NCBI RefSeq assembly: GCF_001667035.1
Contig: NZ_LZIR01000035.1
Coordinates: 1-64,000, forward strand
DNA: 64,000 nt
Direction: 5' to 3'
Origin: Mycobacterium sp. 852002-51057_SCH5723018
GTDB taxonomy: Bacteria > Actinomycetota > Actinomycetes > Mycobacteriales > Mycobacteriaceae
How positions within the stretch are numbered: the first letter of the stretch is position 1; the number at the start of each line of letters is the position of its first letter. The translations under genes and the position numbers were made by a program. Below the pieces are notes generated by a model. That model saw nothing but the letters and a program-made list of their open reading frames with translations, was not told where the DNA came from and searched no databases. This document shows, piece by piece, positions 46,037-54,171 of the stretch.

Positions 46037-46996
46037 TCAGCGTTGCGTCAGTGCCCGCAGAAAGAACGCCAGGTTGGCCGGCCGCTCGGCCAGCCGCCGC
46101 ATGAAGTATCCGTACCACTGGGTGCCGAACGGGACGTAGACCCGGACCTGATCGCCGAGGTCGGCCAGCCGCCGCTGCTCTCCGTCGCGGATGCCATAAA
46201 GCATCTGGTATTCGAAATCGCCTGCGTCACGTCCCGATTCGCGCGCCAGCGTCGGCACCGCTTCGATCACGGCGGGGTCATGCGTGGCCACCATGGGATA
46301 ACCGGACCCCGCCATCAGCACACGCAGACACCGGAGGTAGGAATCGGTGACCTCGACGCGGCCCCGGTAGGCCACCGAAGCCGGTTCGTCGTAGGCCCCC
46401 TTGCACAGCCGGATCCGCGCGCCGGCGGCGGCGAAATCCTCACAGTCGCCCAGCGTGCGCCGCAGGTAGGCCTGCAAAACCGTTCCCAGCCAAGGGAAGT
46501 CGCAGCGCAGATCGCGCACGATCGACAGCGTGGAATCGGTGGTGGTGTGGTCTTCGGCGTCCACCGTCACCCACACCCCGGCCCGGCGCGCCGCGCCGCA
46601 GATCGTGAAGGCGTTCTCCCGGGCGATCTTCTCGCCGTCGCGCTCCAGCGCTTGGCCCAGCGCGGACAGCTTCATCGACACCTCCAGCGGCCGTACGCCG
46701 TCGCCGCCTTCCCCGTACCGGCCCAACCTGTCGATCACATCCAAGTAGACCCGCACGGCCGCGTCGGCGTCGTCGGCATTGCCGACATCCTCGCCGAGGT
46801 AGTCAACGCTGACATAACGGCCCGAGTCACGAAGCGCGGCAACGGTGTCCAGGGCGCGCCCGATGGTCTCGCCGGGCACGAAACGGGCCACCACCCTGCG
46901 GGTGAGCGGCATCCGTTCGGCGGTTCGACGCAATCCGTCCCACCGGCCGGCCGCCATGATCGCCGGGCGAACGGTGTGCGCGAAGACGCCGGCCAT
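46037..46996 (-). CDS. putB: Proline dehydrogenase (monofunctional)
   Basis: 319 residues. FAD-barrel motifs: VSVDYLGEDVGNADDA, EVSMKLSALGQAL, VWVTVDAEDHTTTDSTL, RIRLCKGAYDEPASVAY, MVATHDPAVIEA, FEYQMLYGIRD and the C-terminal GTQWYGYFMRRLAERP with the substrate-binding Arg pair. Oxidises proline to pyrroline-5-carboxylate, passing electrons to the respiratory chain. The start overlaps the stop of the P5C dehydrogenase gene by one base (TGATG), so the two catabolic steps are co-translated. Matches Rv1188. Confidence 0.94.
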   Translation of the reverse strand: MAGVFAHTVRPAIMAAGRWDGLRRTAERMPLTRRVVARFVPGETIGRALDTVAALRDSGRYVSVDYLGEDVGNADDADAAVRVYLDVIDRLGRYGEGGDGVRPLEVSMKLSALGQALERDGEKIARENAFTICGAARRAGVWVTVDAEDHTTTDSTLSIVRDLRCDFPWLGTVLQAYLRRTLGDCEDFAAAGARIRLCKGAYDEPASVAYRGRVEVTDSYLRCLRVLMAGSGYPMVATHDPAVIEAVPTLARESGRDAGDFEYQMLYGIRDGEQRRLADLGDQVRVYVPFGTQWYGYFMRRLAERPANLAFFLRALTQR

Positions 46997-48627
46997 CAGT
47001 CCAACTCCATGTGGGGATAGGTGTGCCGGGTCGCCGGGACGAACGTCTCCTTGATGGTGCGCGCCGACGTCCAGCGCAACAGGTTCAGCACCGATCCCGC
47101 CTTGTCGTTGGTGCCCGAGCCACGCGAACCGCCGAACGGTTGGCGCCCGACCACCGCGCCGGTCGGCTTGTCGTTGACGTAGAAGTTGCCGGCGGCGAAC
47201 CGCAGCCGGTCCTGCGCGGTCAGCACGGCCTGGCGATCGTCGGCGATGACGGCGCCGGTCAGCGCGTAGCGAGACCCGCTGTCGATGACGTCGAGGACCC
47301 GCTCGTACTGGGCGTCGGGGTAGACATGCACCGACAGCAGCGGCCCGAAGTATTCGGTCGCGAACGCCTCGTCGGTGGGGTCGTCGGACAGCAGCACCGT
47401 CGGCCGCACGAAATACCCCACGCCGTCGTCATATTCGCCGCCGGCCGCGATGGTGACTCCCGGTGTGCCTTTGGCCCGCTCGATGGCGTTGACGTTCTTG
47501 TCGAACGCGCGCCGGTCGATCAGCGCGCCGCCGTAGTTGGTCAGGTCGGTGACATCGCCGTAACGCAGCGCGGCCGCCGCGCCCAGGAAGTCATCACCCA
47601 TGCGCTGCCACACCGAGTGCGCGATGAATGCCCGCGACGCCGCCGAGCACTTCTGGCCCTGATAGTCGAAGGCCCCACGAATCAACGCCGTGCACAACAC
47701 ATCCGGGCGCGCCGAGGGGTGTGCCAGCACGAAGTCCTTGCCGCCGGTCTCGCCGACCAGCCGCGGGTAGCTCCGGTAGCGGCCGATATTGGCGCCCACC
47801 TGTTGCCACAGGTGTTCGAAGGTGGCCGTCGAACCGGTGAAGTGGATGCCGGCCAGGCGCGGATCGGCCAGTGCCACATCCGAAACGGCGAAGCCGTCGC
47901 CGGTGACCAGGTTGATGACGCCGGGCGGCAGCCCGGCGGCCTCGAGCAGTTGCATGGTCAGATACGCCGACAGGGTCTGGGTGATCGACGGCTTCCAGAC
48001 CACGGTGTTGCCCATCAACGCCGGTGCGGTGGGCAGGTTGCCGGCGATCGAGGTGAAGTTGAACGGCGTGATCGCATAGACGAAGCCGTCCAGCGGGCGG
48101 TAGTCGCTGCGGTTCCACTCGCCGGCTCCGCTGATCGGCTGCTGCGCCAGGATCTGGCGGGCGAACGCCACGTTGAACCGCCAGAAGTCGACCTGCTCGC
48201 AGGGCGAGTCGATCTCGGCCTGGTAGGCGGATTTCGATTGGCCCAGCATCGTGGCCGCCGCGATCTTCTCCCGCCATGGCCCGGCCAGCAGGTCGGCGGC
48301 CCGCAGGAACACCGCGGCGCGCTCGTCGAAAGGCATGGCGGCCCAGTCGTTCTTCGCGGTCATCGCGGCCTCGATCGCCGCCGTCGCGTCGGCGCGCCCG
48401 GCGTTGGTCAGGGTGCCCAGCGTGGCGGCGTGCCGGTGCGGCTGAACGACGTCGATGCGCTCGCCGTCGCCCATCCGGTGCTCGCCGCCGATGACGTGCG
48501 GGAGGTCGATGGGGTGGTCGGCCAGCGCGGCCAGTTCGTGGAGAAGACGGGTGCGTTCCGGGGAGCGGGGGGCGTAGTCGTGGACCGGCTCGTTGGCCGG
48601 CATCGGCACCTGGGTGATCGCGTCCAT
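46996..48627 (-). CDS. rocA: 1-pyrroline-5-carboxylate dehydrogenase
   Basis: 543 residues of the aldehyde dehydrogenase superfamily. YAITPFNFTSIAGNLPTAPA, IHFTGSTATFEHLWQQVG, the Glu in LVGETGGKDFVLAHPSA and catalytic Cys in FDYQGQKCSAASRAFI are intact; QPFGGSRGSGTNDKAG near the C-terminus is the P5CDH-specific segment. Converts glutamate semialdehyde to glutamate with NAD+. Also called pruA; matches Rv1187. Divergent from its PucR-type regulator with an 83-bp interval that must hold both promoters. Confidence 0.95.
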   Translation of the reverse strand: MDAITQVPMPANEPVHDYAPRSPERTRLLHELAALADHPIDLPHVIGGEHRMGDGERIDVVQPHRHAATLGTLTNAGRADATAAIEAAMTAKNDWAAMPFDERAAVFLRAADLLAGPWREKIAAATMLGQSKSAYQAEIDSPCEQVDFWRFNVAFARQILAQQPISGAGEWNRSDYRPLDGFVYAITPFNFTSIAGNLPTAPALMGNTVVWKPSITQTLSAYLTMQLLEAAGLPPGVINLVTGDGFAVSDVALADPRLAGIHFTGSTATFEHLWQQVGANIGRYRSYPRLVGETGGKDFVLAHPSARPDVLCTALIRGAFDYQGQKCSAASRAFIAHSVWQRMGDDFLGAAAALRYGDVTDLTNYGGALIDRRAFDKNVNAIERAKGTPGVTIAAGGEYDDGVGYFVRPTVLLSDDPTDEAFATEYFGPLLSVHVYPDAQYERVLDVIDSGSRYALTGAVIADDRQAVLTAQDRLRFAAGNFYVNDKPTGAVVGRQPFGGSRGSGTNDKAGSVLNLLRWTSARTIKETFVPATRHTYPHMELD

Positions 48628-48710
48628 GGGGCCAGGATCCCCGCCCCGAAGCCGGATCTGATTGGCGGAATGGCTAACATTGCACCGGTCGACTAGTACG
48701 ATCGGACAAT

Positions 48711-50300
48711 ATGCGGATCCCTGGTGTCGGGCTGGGCCAGCTATTGCTGGCGCTGGACGCGACCCTGGTCAGCCTGGTCGACGCGCCGAGGGGTCTGGAC
48801 CTCCCGGTGGGCTCGGCGGCGCTGATCGATTCCGACGACGTGCGGCTGGGTCTGGCGGCGGCGGTCGCCTCGGCCGATGTCTTCTTCCTGCTGGGGGTCA
48901 CCGACGACGAGGCGCTGCGCTGGGTGGATAGGCAGGCGCGCGTGCGGGTGCCGGTGGCGATCTTCGTCAAAGAGCCGTCGAACATGCTGGTGGCCGCGGC
49001 GGTCGCGGCCGGGTCGGCGGTCGTGGCCGTCGAGCCGTGGGCCCGGTGGGAGCGCCTCTACCAGTTGGTCAACCATGTCGTGGAACATCACGGCGACGGC
49101 GACCCGGTCGACGACTCGGGAACCGACCTCTTCGGCCTGGCGCAGTCGCTCGCCGACCGCATCCACGGCATGGTCAGCATCGAAAACGCCGAGTCGCACG
49201 TGCTGGCCTACTCGGCGTCCAACGACGAGGCCGACGAGCTGCGCCGCCTTTCCATCCTCGGCCGCGCCGGCCCGCCCGAGCACCTGAAGTGGATCGGTCA
49301 ATGGGGCATCTTCGACGCGCTGCGGTCCAGCGGCGAGGTGGTGCGCGTGGCCGAGCGCCCGGAGCTGGGTCTGCGTCCACGGCTGGCGATCGGGATACAT
49401 CAGCCACCGGCCGGTGCCCGCCGACCGCCGGTGTTCGCCGGCACGATCTGGGTGCAGCAGGGTTCGCAGCCACTGGCCGACGACGCCGAGGAGATGTTAC
49501 GGGGCGCGGCTGTGCTGGCCGCCCGCATCATGTCACGGCTGGCGGCCCGGCCGTCGACGCATGCGCGACGAGTGCAGCAGCTGCTGGGGCTCGCCGACGG
49601 CGAGCCGGCCGACGCGGCCACCATCGCCTCCGAACTGGGCCTCTCCGCAGAGGCTGCCGCGGCGCTGATCGGTTGGGACACCGTCGGGAACCGTCCTGCT
49701 CGGTTGGTCGACGTTTTGGCGTTGAGCGCCAGCGCTTTTCGTCGCGATGCCCAGGTCGCCTCGAACGGCTCGCGGATCTACGTGCTGCTGCCCCAGACCG
49801 CCACAACACGGACGGTAACCTCGTGGGTCCGCGGCACGATCAGCGCCCTGCGCTCCGAGATCGGCGTCGAGCTGCGGGCCGCCATCGCCGCGCCGGTCGC
49901 CGGTTTGGCGGACGCGGCTTCCGCGCGCGCGGAGGTGGACCGGGTGCTCGACAGCGCTGAGCGACACCCTCTTTCGATCGGTCGGGTGACATCGCTGGCC
50001 GAGGCTCGCACCACCGTCCTGCTCGACGAGATCGTCACCCTGGTCGGCACCGACGAGCGGCTGGTCGACCCTCGGATACGCGACCTCCGCGCACGCGATG
50101 CCGCGCTGGCCGAGACGCTGCAGGTGTACCTGGACAGCTTCGGTGACGTGAGCGCCGCCGCGGGGCTCCTGGGAGTGCATCCCAACACCGTTCGCTACCG
50201 GGTGCGACGGATCGAGAAGTTGTTGTCCGCCTCGCTGTCGGATCCCGAGGTGCGGCTGCTGTTTTCGCTGGGGTTACGGGTGAGCGAGCGTCCGGCTTAG
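48711..50300 (+). CDS. pruC: PucR/CdaR-type regulator of proline utilisation
   Basis: 529 residues. An N-terminal PucR-type domain (GVGLGQLLLALDATLVSL), a central GGDEF-like/CdaR region (RIYVLLPQTATTRTVTSWVR and VELRAAIAAPVAGLADAASA) and a C-terminal HTH_30 domain ([20 protein letters not shown] with TVRYRVRRIEKLLSA). Orthologue of Rv1186c, reported as the activator (PruC) of the adjacent proline genes. Divergent from rocA-putB, the classical activator arrangement. The last ~210 bp of the gene recur in degenerate form at 51371-51590. Confidence 0.92.
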   Translation: MRIPGVGLGQLLLALDATLVSLVDAPRGLDLPVGSAALIDSDDVRLGLAAAVASADVFFLLGVTDDEALRWVDRQARVRVPVAIFVKEPSNMLVAAAVAAGSAVVAVEPWARWERLYQLVNHVVEHHGDGDPVDDSGTDLFGLAQSLADRIHGMVSIENAESHVLAYSASNDEADELRRLSILGRAGPPEHLKWIGQWGIFDALRSSGEVVRVAERPELGLRPRLAIGIHQPPAGARRPPVFAGTIWVQQGSQPLADDAEEMLRGAAVLAARIMSRLAARPSTHARRVQQLLGLADGEPADAATIASELGLSAEAAAALIGWDTVGNRPARLVDVLALSASAFRRDAQVASNGSRIYVLLPQTATTRTVTSWVRGTISALRSEIGVELRAAIAAPVAGLADAASARAEVDRVLDSAERHPLSIGRVTSLAEARTTVLLDEIVTLVGTDERLVDPRIRDLRARDAALAETLQVYLDSFGDVSAAAGLLGVHPNTVRYRVRRIEKLLSASLSDPEVRLLFSLGLRVSERPA

Positions 50301-50504
50301 CTCTGCGACGACGCTGCGAGGCTGCGGGCCGACCCACGCATCTCGGACGAACCCACGCCACGACCCATCACGAGCGACACCCCTTCGGCATGAGGCACGC
50401 TCGAGCAGCCCACGGACTGAGCTGCTGTCAGTACTAATCAAGGCCGTCACAGTTAATTTCTGGATACGCGACAAAGAACTGTGCAAATGGTCCGGTCGGC
50501 ACCG

Positions 50505-50531
50505 GTTTAGAACTTTGCTGTAGTGGGGTAG
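50505..50531 (+). promoter_or_regulatory. SigF-type promoter upstream of small secreted protein gene
   Basis: GTTT (50505-50508), 17 bases, then GGGTAG (50526-50531) fits the mycobacterial SigF consensus GTTT-N15-17-GGGTAT with one mismatch. It lies 112 bp before the ATG at 50643, giving a leader of about 100 bases. The interval 50301-50642 holds no gene. Apart from this promoter it has an 8-bp hairpin (CTCGCGCC/GGCGCGAG, 50573-50591) in the leader. Confidence 0.55.
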
Positions 50532-50572
50532 CCAGCGGCCGGGAGCGCGGGGCAGTGCCCCTAGGTGGGGAA

Positions 50573-50591
50573 CTCGCGCCGCCGGCGCGAG
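50573..50591 (+). other. Leader hairpin
   Basis: CTCGCGCC-GCC-GGCGCGAG, a perfect 8-bp stem with a 3-base loop, sits in the predicted leader of the 100-residue secreted protein, ~50 bases before its Shine-Dalgarno. It may stabilise the mRNA; no U-tract follows, so it is unlikely to terminate. Confidence 0.5.
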
Positions 50592-50642
50592 TCGGGCCTC
50601 GGGGGGCCGGATTGACGCTCCCGCACTAGAAAGGGAGTACCT

Positions 50643-50945
50643 ATGCGAAACATCGTCAAGAAAACCGTCGCCGGTGCTGTTGTCGGCGGAGCGGTTTTGT
50701 TCACGGCCGGCGCGGGTGTCGCGGGCGCGGACACAGCCCAGGGCGGCCTGGTTAACGTGACCATTGGCAACGTCACCGTCGCGGCAAACGTGACCGTGGA
50801 TGCCGCCGCCGCCGTCGTTGCCAATGCGTGCGGTGTCAACCTGCCCAACGTCAACGCGCTGGTATACCAGGTCAGTCAGACCGGTGCACCCACAACCGTG
50901 TGCCAGCAGAGCACGGGCCCGGTGACCGTCACCAAGGTCGCCTGA
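50643..50945 (+). CDS. Small secreted protein, beta-rich, two cysteines (chaplin/rodlin-reminiscent)
   Basis: 100 residues. Signal peptide KKTVAGAVVGGAVLFTAGAG with cleavage after GVAGA. The mature ~70 residues are Val/Asn/Thr-rich alternating sequence (GGLVNVTIGNVTVAANVTVD and ANACGVNLPNVNALVYQVSQ) with two Cys (ANACG and TVCQQ) likely forming a disulfide. The pattern recalls short exported amyloid-forming or coat proteins of Streptomyces, but I cannot assign a family. AAAGGGAG precedes the ATG. The SigF-like promoter suggests stationary-phase or stress expression. Confidence 0.75.
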   Translation: MRNIVKKTVAGAVVGGAVLFTAGAGVAGADTAQGGLVNVTIGNVTVAANVTVDAAAAVVANACGVNLPNVNALVYQVSQTGAPTTVCQQSTGPVTVTKVA

Positions 50946-50958
50946 CATAGCTCACCGG

Positions 50959-50990
50959 TCGGCCCTTCATCCTCCGTGATGGCGGGCCGA
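50959..50990 (+). terminator. Probable terminator
   Basis: TCGGCCC (50959-50965) pairs with GGGCCGA (50984-50990), with inner ATC/GAT pairs possible in the 18-base loop, followed by TTTC. It begins 14 bp after the stop of the secreted-protein gene. Confidence 0.45.
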
Positions 50991-51282
50991 TTTCGGCAAG
51001 AGTCCCTTCGCTCCGCGCTCGGCGCCTTGGCGAAGCGCCTCGCGGGGGGCGAGCCTTCGCCGTGCACCGTATTCAGGCAATGGGTCCTTGCTAATCCGGT
51101 ACCACACCTGTTGAGACCTTCTGGCCGGGGTGCCGCGGCGACCAACAACGCAGTGGCACCATCTGGGCATCACCCCGCCGAGCAGTCGCCTACTGCATGG
51201 CGCCCCGCGCCTGTCCCATCGGGTGAATTACCAACTGCCGCAACGGTGTATCGCCCGGCCCGGCGATCGCGGTGTGATGATG

Positions 51283-51590
51283 CCCAGGAGTTCTTCCAGC
51301 ATCTGCCGACCACCAGCCAGGCCCCGCAGCCGCGGGAATGGTTCGCCGGCGCCGAGGACGAGTCGATCCGCGGGCCCGCGCCCTGCGTGCACGGGATCCG
51401 GTGCTCGCCGAAACGCTGCGGGTGGACCTGGACGCCTTCGGTGACGTGAGCGCCGCCGCGGGGCTGCGGGGAGTACATCCCAACACCGTTCGCTACCGGG
51501 TGCGACGGATCGAGAAGTTGTTGTCGGCCTCGCTGTCGGATCGCGAGGTGCGGCTGGTCTTTTCGCTGGGGCTGCGGGTAGTCGAGCCCT
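51283..51590 (+). pseudogene. Chimeric relic: stf0 fragment joined to pucR 3' fragment
   Basis: 51283-51369 aligns base for base, without gaps, to 53468-53554 inside the Stf0 sulfotransferase gene (about 80 of 87 identical by eye; [20 protein letters not shown]). From ~51371 to ~51580 the sequence aligns to 50080-50290 at the end of pruC, including SAAAGLxGVHPNTVRYRVRR, but in a different frame from the stf0 piece. No start or full domain exists, so it is a relic. The preceding 50991-51282 hold no recognisable gene. The differences from pruC suggest its source was a second PucR gene, not a fresh copy. Confidence 0.85.
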
Positions 51591-52095
51591 ACGTCGATGA
51601 GTCCATGAGCCGGGCGAAGAACCCGACTACCACGTTCCACGTCCGGCCGGCCCAGGTCTCGCCCGCGGCGTGCCGCGTGGAGGCATGCCGGGTGGGCACG
51701 GGGCCGCCGGGTGGCGGGGCAAACCCGGCCGGCGGCGGCGCAGAGGACACTTGCCGCTCAACGAGCTCCAGAAACGCGTCGACCTCGTCCTGGTTGTAAC
51801 CGCGCTTCCCGATCGGCGGCTTGGAGAACGCCACGGCGCGGACCTGCTCCGCGGTGAGGGTGGACCCCCTTAGGTCTCGCAGCGCCGCCTCGACGTGGTC
51901 GAGGAAAGCGTCGACCTCGTCTTCGTTGTAACCGCGCTTCCCGATCGGCGGCTTGGAGAAAGCAACATTGCGCACCTGCTCCGGAGTGAGCCGATCGCCC
52001 GGCGCTGACGCGCTGGGATCGCCGGCGGCGGGACGCGGCTGCGCCAGCTGACGTTCCAGGTCGGCGATGCGCTTTTCGGGGTCGTCGGAGTCCAT
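51589..52095 (-). CDS. Protein with two tandem DivIVA-type motifs
   Basis: 168 residues. A short coiled coil ([15 protein letters not shown]), then two copies of a ~44-residue unit: [20 protein letters not shown] + [14 protein letters not shown] and [20 protein letters not shown] + [14 protein letters not shown]. These are DivI1A motifs (F..GY-E-VD-FL), which in Wag31 bind curved membrane. A Gly/Pro spacer ends in an amphipathic or partly hydrophobic helix ([15 protein letters not shown]). At DNA level the repeats share 36 identical bases 132 bp apart (51793-51828 and 51925-51960). Its stop abuts the chimeric relic. Probably a polar or septal scaffold protein; role not established. Confidence 0.8.
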   Translation of the reverse strand: MDSDDPEKRIADLERQLAQPRPAAGDPSASAPGDRLTPEQVRNVAFSKPPIGKRGYNEDEVDAFLDHVEAALRDLRGSTLTAEQVRAVAFSKPPIGKRGYNQDEVDAFLELVERQVSSAPPPAGFAPPPGGPVPTRHASTRHAAGETWAGRTWNVVVGFFARLMDSST

Positions 52096-52307
52096 CGAAG
52101 AATCGTCTCACCGGGACGCCGCCGGTACTAGTGATCGCGCGAAACGCAAGGCTTTCGCAAGCGGTCGGTAGCAAACTAACGACGTGTCCAATATTTGAGC
52201 GCAGGTACGACGGCTACCGCGGTTGGGATCGGTAGCGGCGGGGGCGTTATTCACTTCCACATGAACGCGGCCAGCCCGGACCGCAACTTTGAGGGAAAAG
52301 GACAACC

Positions 52308-52697
52308 ATGACGCGACGAATCGTGCGGTTAGCAACCACCGCATTGGTCGTCGGTGGTCTGGCCGTGGGCGGCCTGACCGCCGGTACGGCTTCGGCCCAG
52401 CCCGGTCCGCTGCCGCTAGATGCGTGGCCCGGCTGCCCCAACGACCACCCGCAGGGGCCATGCCACTGGTGCCCGGGGCAACCCTTGCCGCCGACCGGTA
52501 ACCACGTCACCAACCCGGTCGTGTGGGACAACAACATCTGCCACACCTACTACTACGTCTACTTCGGGCAGGGCAATGTCGCCCAGAACATTTGGGATGG
52601 CGAGAACCCGCCGCCGCCGCCCCCACCGGCGCCGCCAGGGCTCATCAACAAGGACAACTGCCAGCAGATACTGGGCATTTTCTGCCCCCGCGCGTGA
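52308..52697 (+). CDS. Small secreted Cys/Trp/Tyr-rich protein
   Basis: 129 residues. Signal peptide RRIVRLATTALVVGGLAVGG with ASAQP cleavage site. The mature chain starts with clustered Cys (GCPNDHPQGPCHWCPGQ), continues with DNNICHTYYYVYFGQG and a PPPPPPPAPPG tract, and ends with DNCQQILGIFCPR: six Cys in all, probably three disulfides. Shine-Dalgarno-like GGGAAAAGGA precedes ATG 52308. No family recognised, though similar exported mycobacterial proteins with PxPPPPP tracts exist. A strong terminator follows its stop. The 212 bp upstream show no other gene. Confidence 0.75.
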   Translation: MTRRIVRLATTALVVGGLAVGGLTAGTASAQPGPLPLDAWPGCPNDHPQGPCHWCPGQPLPPTGNHVTNPVVWDNNICHTYYYVYFGQGNVAQNIWDGENPPPPPPPAPPGLINKDNCQQILGIFCPRA

Positions 52698-52699
52698 CC

Positions 52700-52728
52700 A
52701 GGGCGGCGCCCGCCTAGGGCGCCGCCCT
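52700..52728. terminator. Strong bidirectional hairpin terminator
   Basis: AGGGCGGCGCC (52700-52710) and GGCGCCGCCCT (52718-52728) form a perfect 11-bp stem with a 7-base loop, 3 bp after the stop of the secreted-protein gene. It lies between convergent units; a U-tract is lacking, as is usual in mycobacteria. Confidence 0.8.
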
Positions 52729-52805
52729 CATCTGGAAGCTCTGCCGGTCGACCAACAACCCGAGATCGGAGATGGGCCCCAGGGCCGGCTCGATGTCGTG
52801 ATAGC

Positions 52806-53114
52806 TCAGGCCCGGCCGCGCCGGATGAGCTGCAGCGTGGCGTCCTCGGCGGTCGTGTCGAACGCCGACGCCTGGTATCTCGGCGTCTGCTCGATCAGGG
52901 CCATGACGGACGAGCCGGTCCCGCAGCCGATCTCGAACACCCGGTCCCCGTCCAGGCGTCGAAGTCCGTTGATCCACGGCACACATTCGTTCCGGTCGTA
53001 GATCGGGCGCCTGCGCGTGTGCCCCTCGATGTCGCGGCACCCGACGTCGGAATCCCAATTGCCCTTGGCCGACCAGTTTTCTAACAGGTGATCGCGGAAA
53101 CGGTCCGCGCTCAA
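52806..53114 (-). pseudogene. Truncated SAM-dependent methyltransferase relic
   Basis: 102 codons. Text WINGLRRLDGDRVFEIGCGT followed by GSSVMALIEQTPRYQASAFD is the SAM-binding loop and acidic beta-2 end of a class I methyltransferase, but the frame stops ~20 residues later (QLIRRGRA), long before the fold can close. 52714-52805 continues in another frame (ALGPISDLGLLVDRQSFQMR) without clear family text, which suggests a frameshift or deletion. Probably non-functional. Confidence 0.6.
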
Positions 53115-53148
53115 TTAATCCAGCGGCACAAAACGTCGACGGAGCGCG

Positions 53149-53179
53149 ATCGGCCCGCCAGATGATTCGGCGGGCCGAT
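53149..53179. terminator. Perfect 11-bp stem-loop
   Basis: ATCGGCCCGCC (53149-53159) and GGCGGGCCGAT (53169-53179) around a 9-base loop, followed by TCCTT on the plus strand. It separates the methyltransferase relic from the sulfation operon, whose first gene starts 188 bp downstream; the rest of 53115-53367 shows no gene. Confidence 0.65.
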
Positions 53180-53367
53180 TCCTTCGCGCGCTCCTTGATC
53201 GCCAGTGCCCTTTCGGCAATTGTGTACGTACGGACGGTGATCATCGCGTTCGGCGCCCGCGGCCGGCGGCGGCACCGAAACGGCTGCCGGTGTTGCGCAA
53301 TGGTTATGCTCAGCCTGAAGCTAATTCAATGTGTTGCAGTGGATTTGCCACCGGATAGGCTTCCTTG

Positions 53368-54171
53368 GTGACAGAAACTCCGTCGTCATATTTGGTGTTG
53401 GCCTCCCAGCGCAGCGGCAGCACGCTGCTGGTGGAATCGCTGCGCGCCACCGGTGTGGCCGGCGAGCCCCAGGAGTTCTTCCAATACCTGCCGACCACCA
53501 GCCAGGCCCCGCAGCCGCGGGAATGGTTCGCCGGTGTGGACGACGAGTCGATCCTGACCCTGCTCGATCCGATGGACGAGGGAAAGCCCGACCTCGCGCC
53601 GGCCGAGGTCTGGCGCGACTACATCCGCACCGTCGGCAGGACCCCGAACGGCGTGTGGGGCGGCAAGCTGATGTGGAACCAGACGCCGCTGTTGCGCAGC
53701 CGCGCCAGCCAGCTGCCGGATCGATCCGGCGACGGATTGCTGGCGGCGATCCGCGACGTCGTCGGCGAGGAACCGCTGCTGGTCTACGTCTACCGACCCG
53801 ATGTGGTGTCGCAGGCGGTGTCGTTCTGGCGCGCGGTGCAGACGCGGGTGTGGCGGGGCCGGCCGGATCCGGTCCGCGACGCACGCGCCACCTACCACGC
53901 CGGGGCGATCGCCCACGTCGTCACCATGCTGCGCGCCCAGGAGCAGGGCTGGCGGACCTGGTTCGCCGAAGAGGACATAAAACCCATGGAGATTGCGTAT
54001 CCAGTGTTGTGGCGCAATCTGACTCAGGTGGTGGCAACCATCCTCGAGGAGCTGGGGCTCGACCCACGGCTGGCGCCGCACCCGGTGCTGGAGCGCCAGG
54101 CCGACCAACGGTCCGACGACTGGGTGGACCGCTACCGTGCCGATGCCGAGAGAGAGGGGCTGCCGACATGA
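53368..54171 (+). CDS. stf0: Stf0-type trehalose 2-sulfotransferase
   Basis: 267 residues. The PAPS 5'-phosphosulfate loop is [17 protein letters not shown], the 3'-phosphate segment [20 protein letters not shown], and the Stf0-specific [14 protein letters not shown] and [10 protein letters not shown] are present; the family's trehalose-binding Glu is likely in GEPQEF. Stf0 makes trehalose-2-sulfate, the first step to sulfolipid-1 in M. tuberculosis. I chose GTG 53368 over the adjacent TTG 53365 by homology to Rv0295c. ATGA overlap with cysD means it is co-translated with the PAPS-making genes, which is not the M. tuberculosis arrangement. Confidence 0.92.
   Translation: MTETPSSYLVLASQRSGSTLLVESLRATGVAGEPQEFFQYLPTTSQAPQPREWFAGVDDESILTLLDPMDEGKPDLAPAEVWRDYIRTVGRTPNGVWGGKLMWNQTPLLRSRASQLPDRSGDGLLAAIRDVVGEEPLLVYVYRPDVVSQAVSFWRAVQTRVWRGRPDPVRDARATYHAGAIAHVVTMLRAQEQGWRTWFAEEDIKPMEIAYPVLWRNLTQVVATILEELGLDPRLAPHPVLERQADQRSDDWVDRYRADAEREGLPT

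Noticed and set aside
50976..51449. 157-codon ORF as a small gene
   Set aside because: Only its middle resembles anything (the stf0 fragment); the frame then leaves the pucR-like piece in another phase. Treated as a relic.
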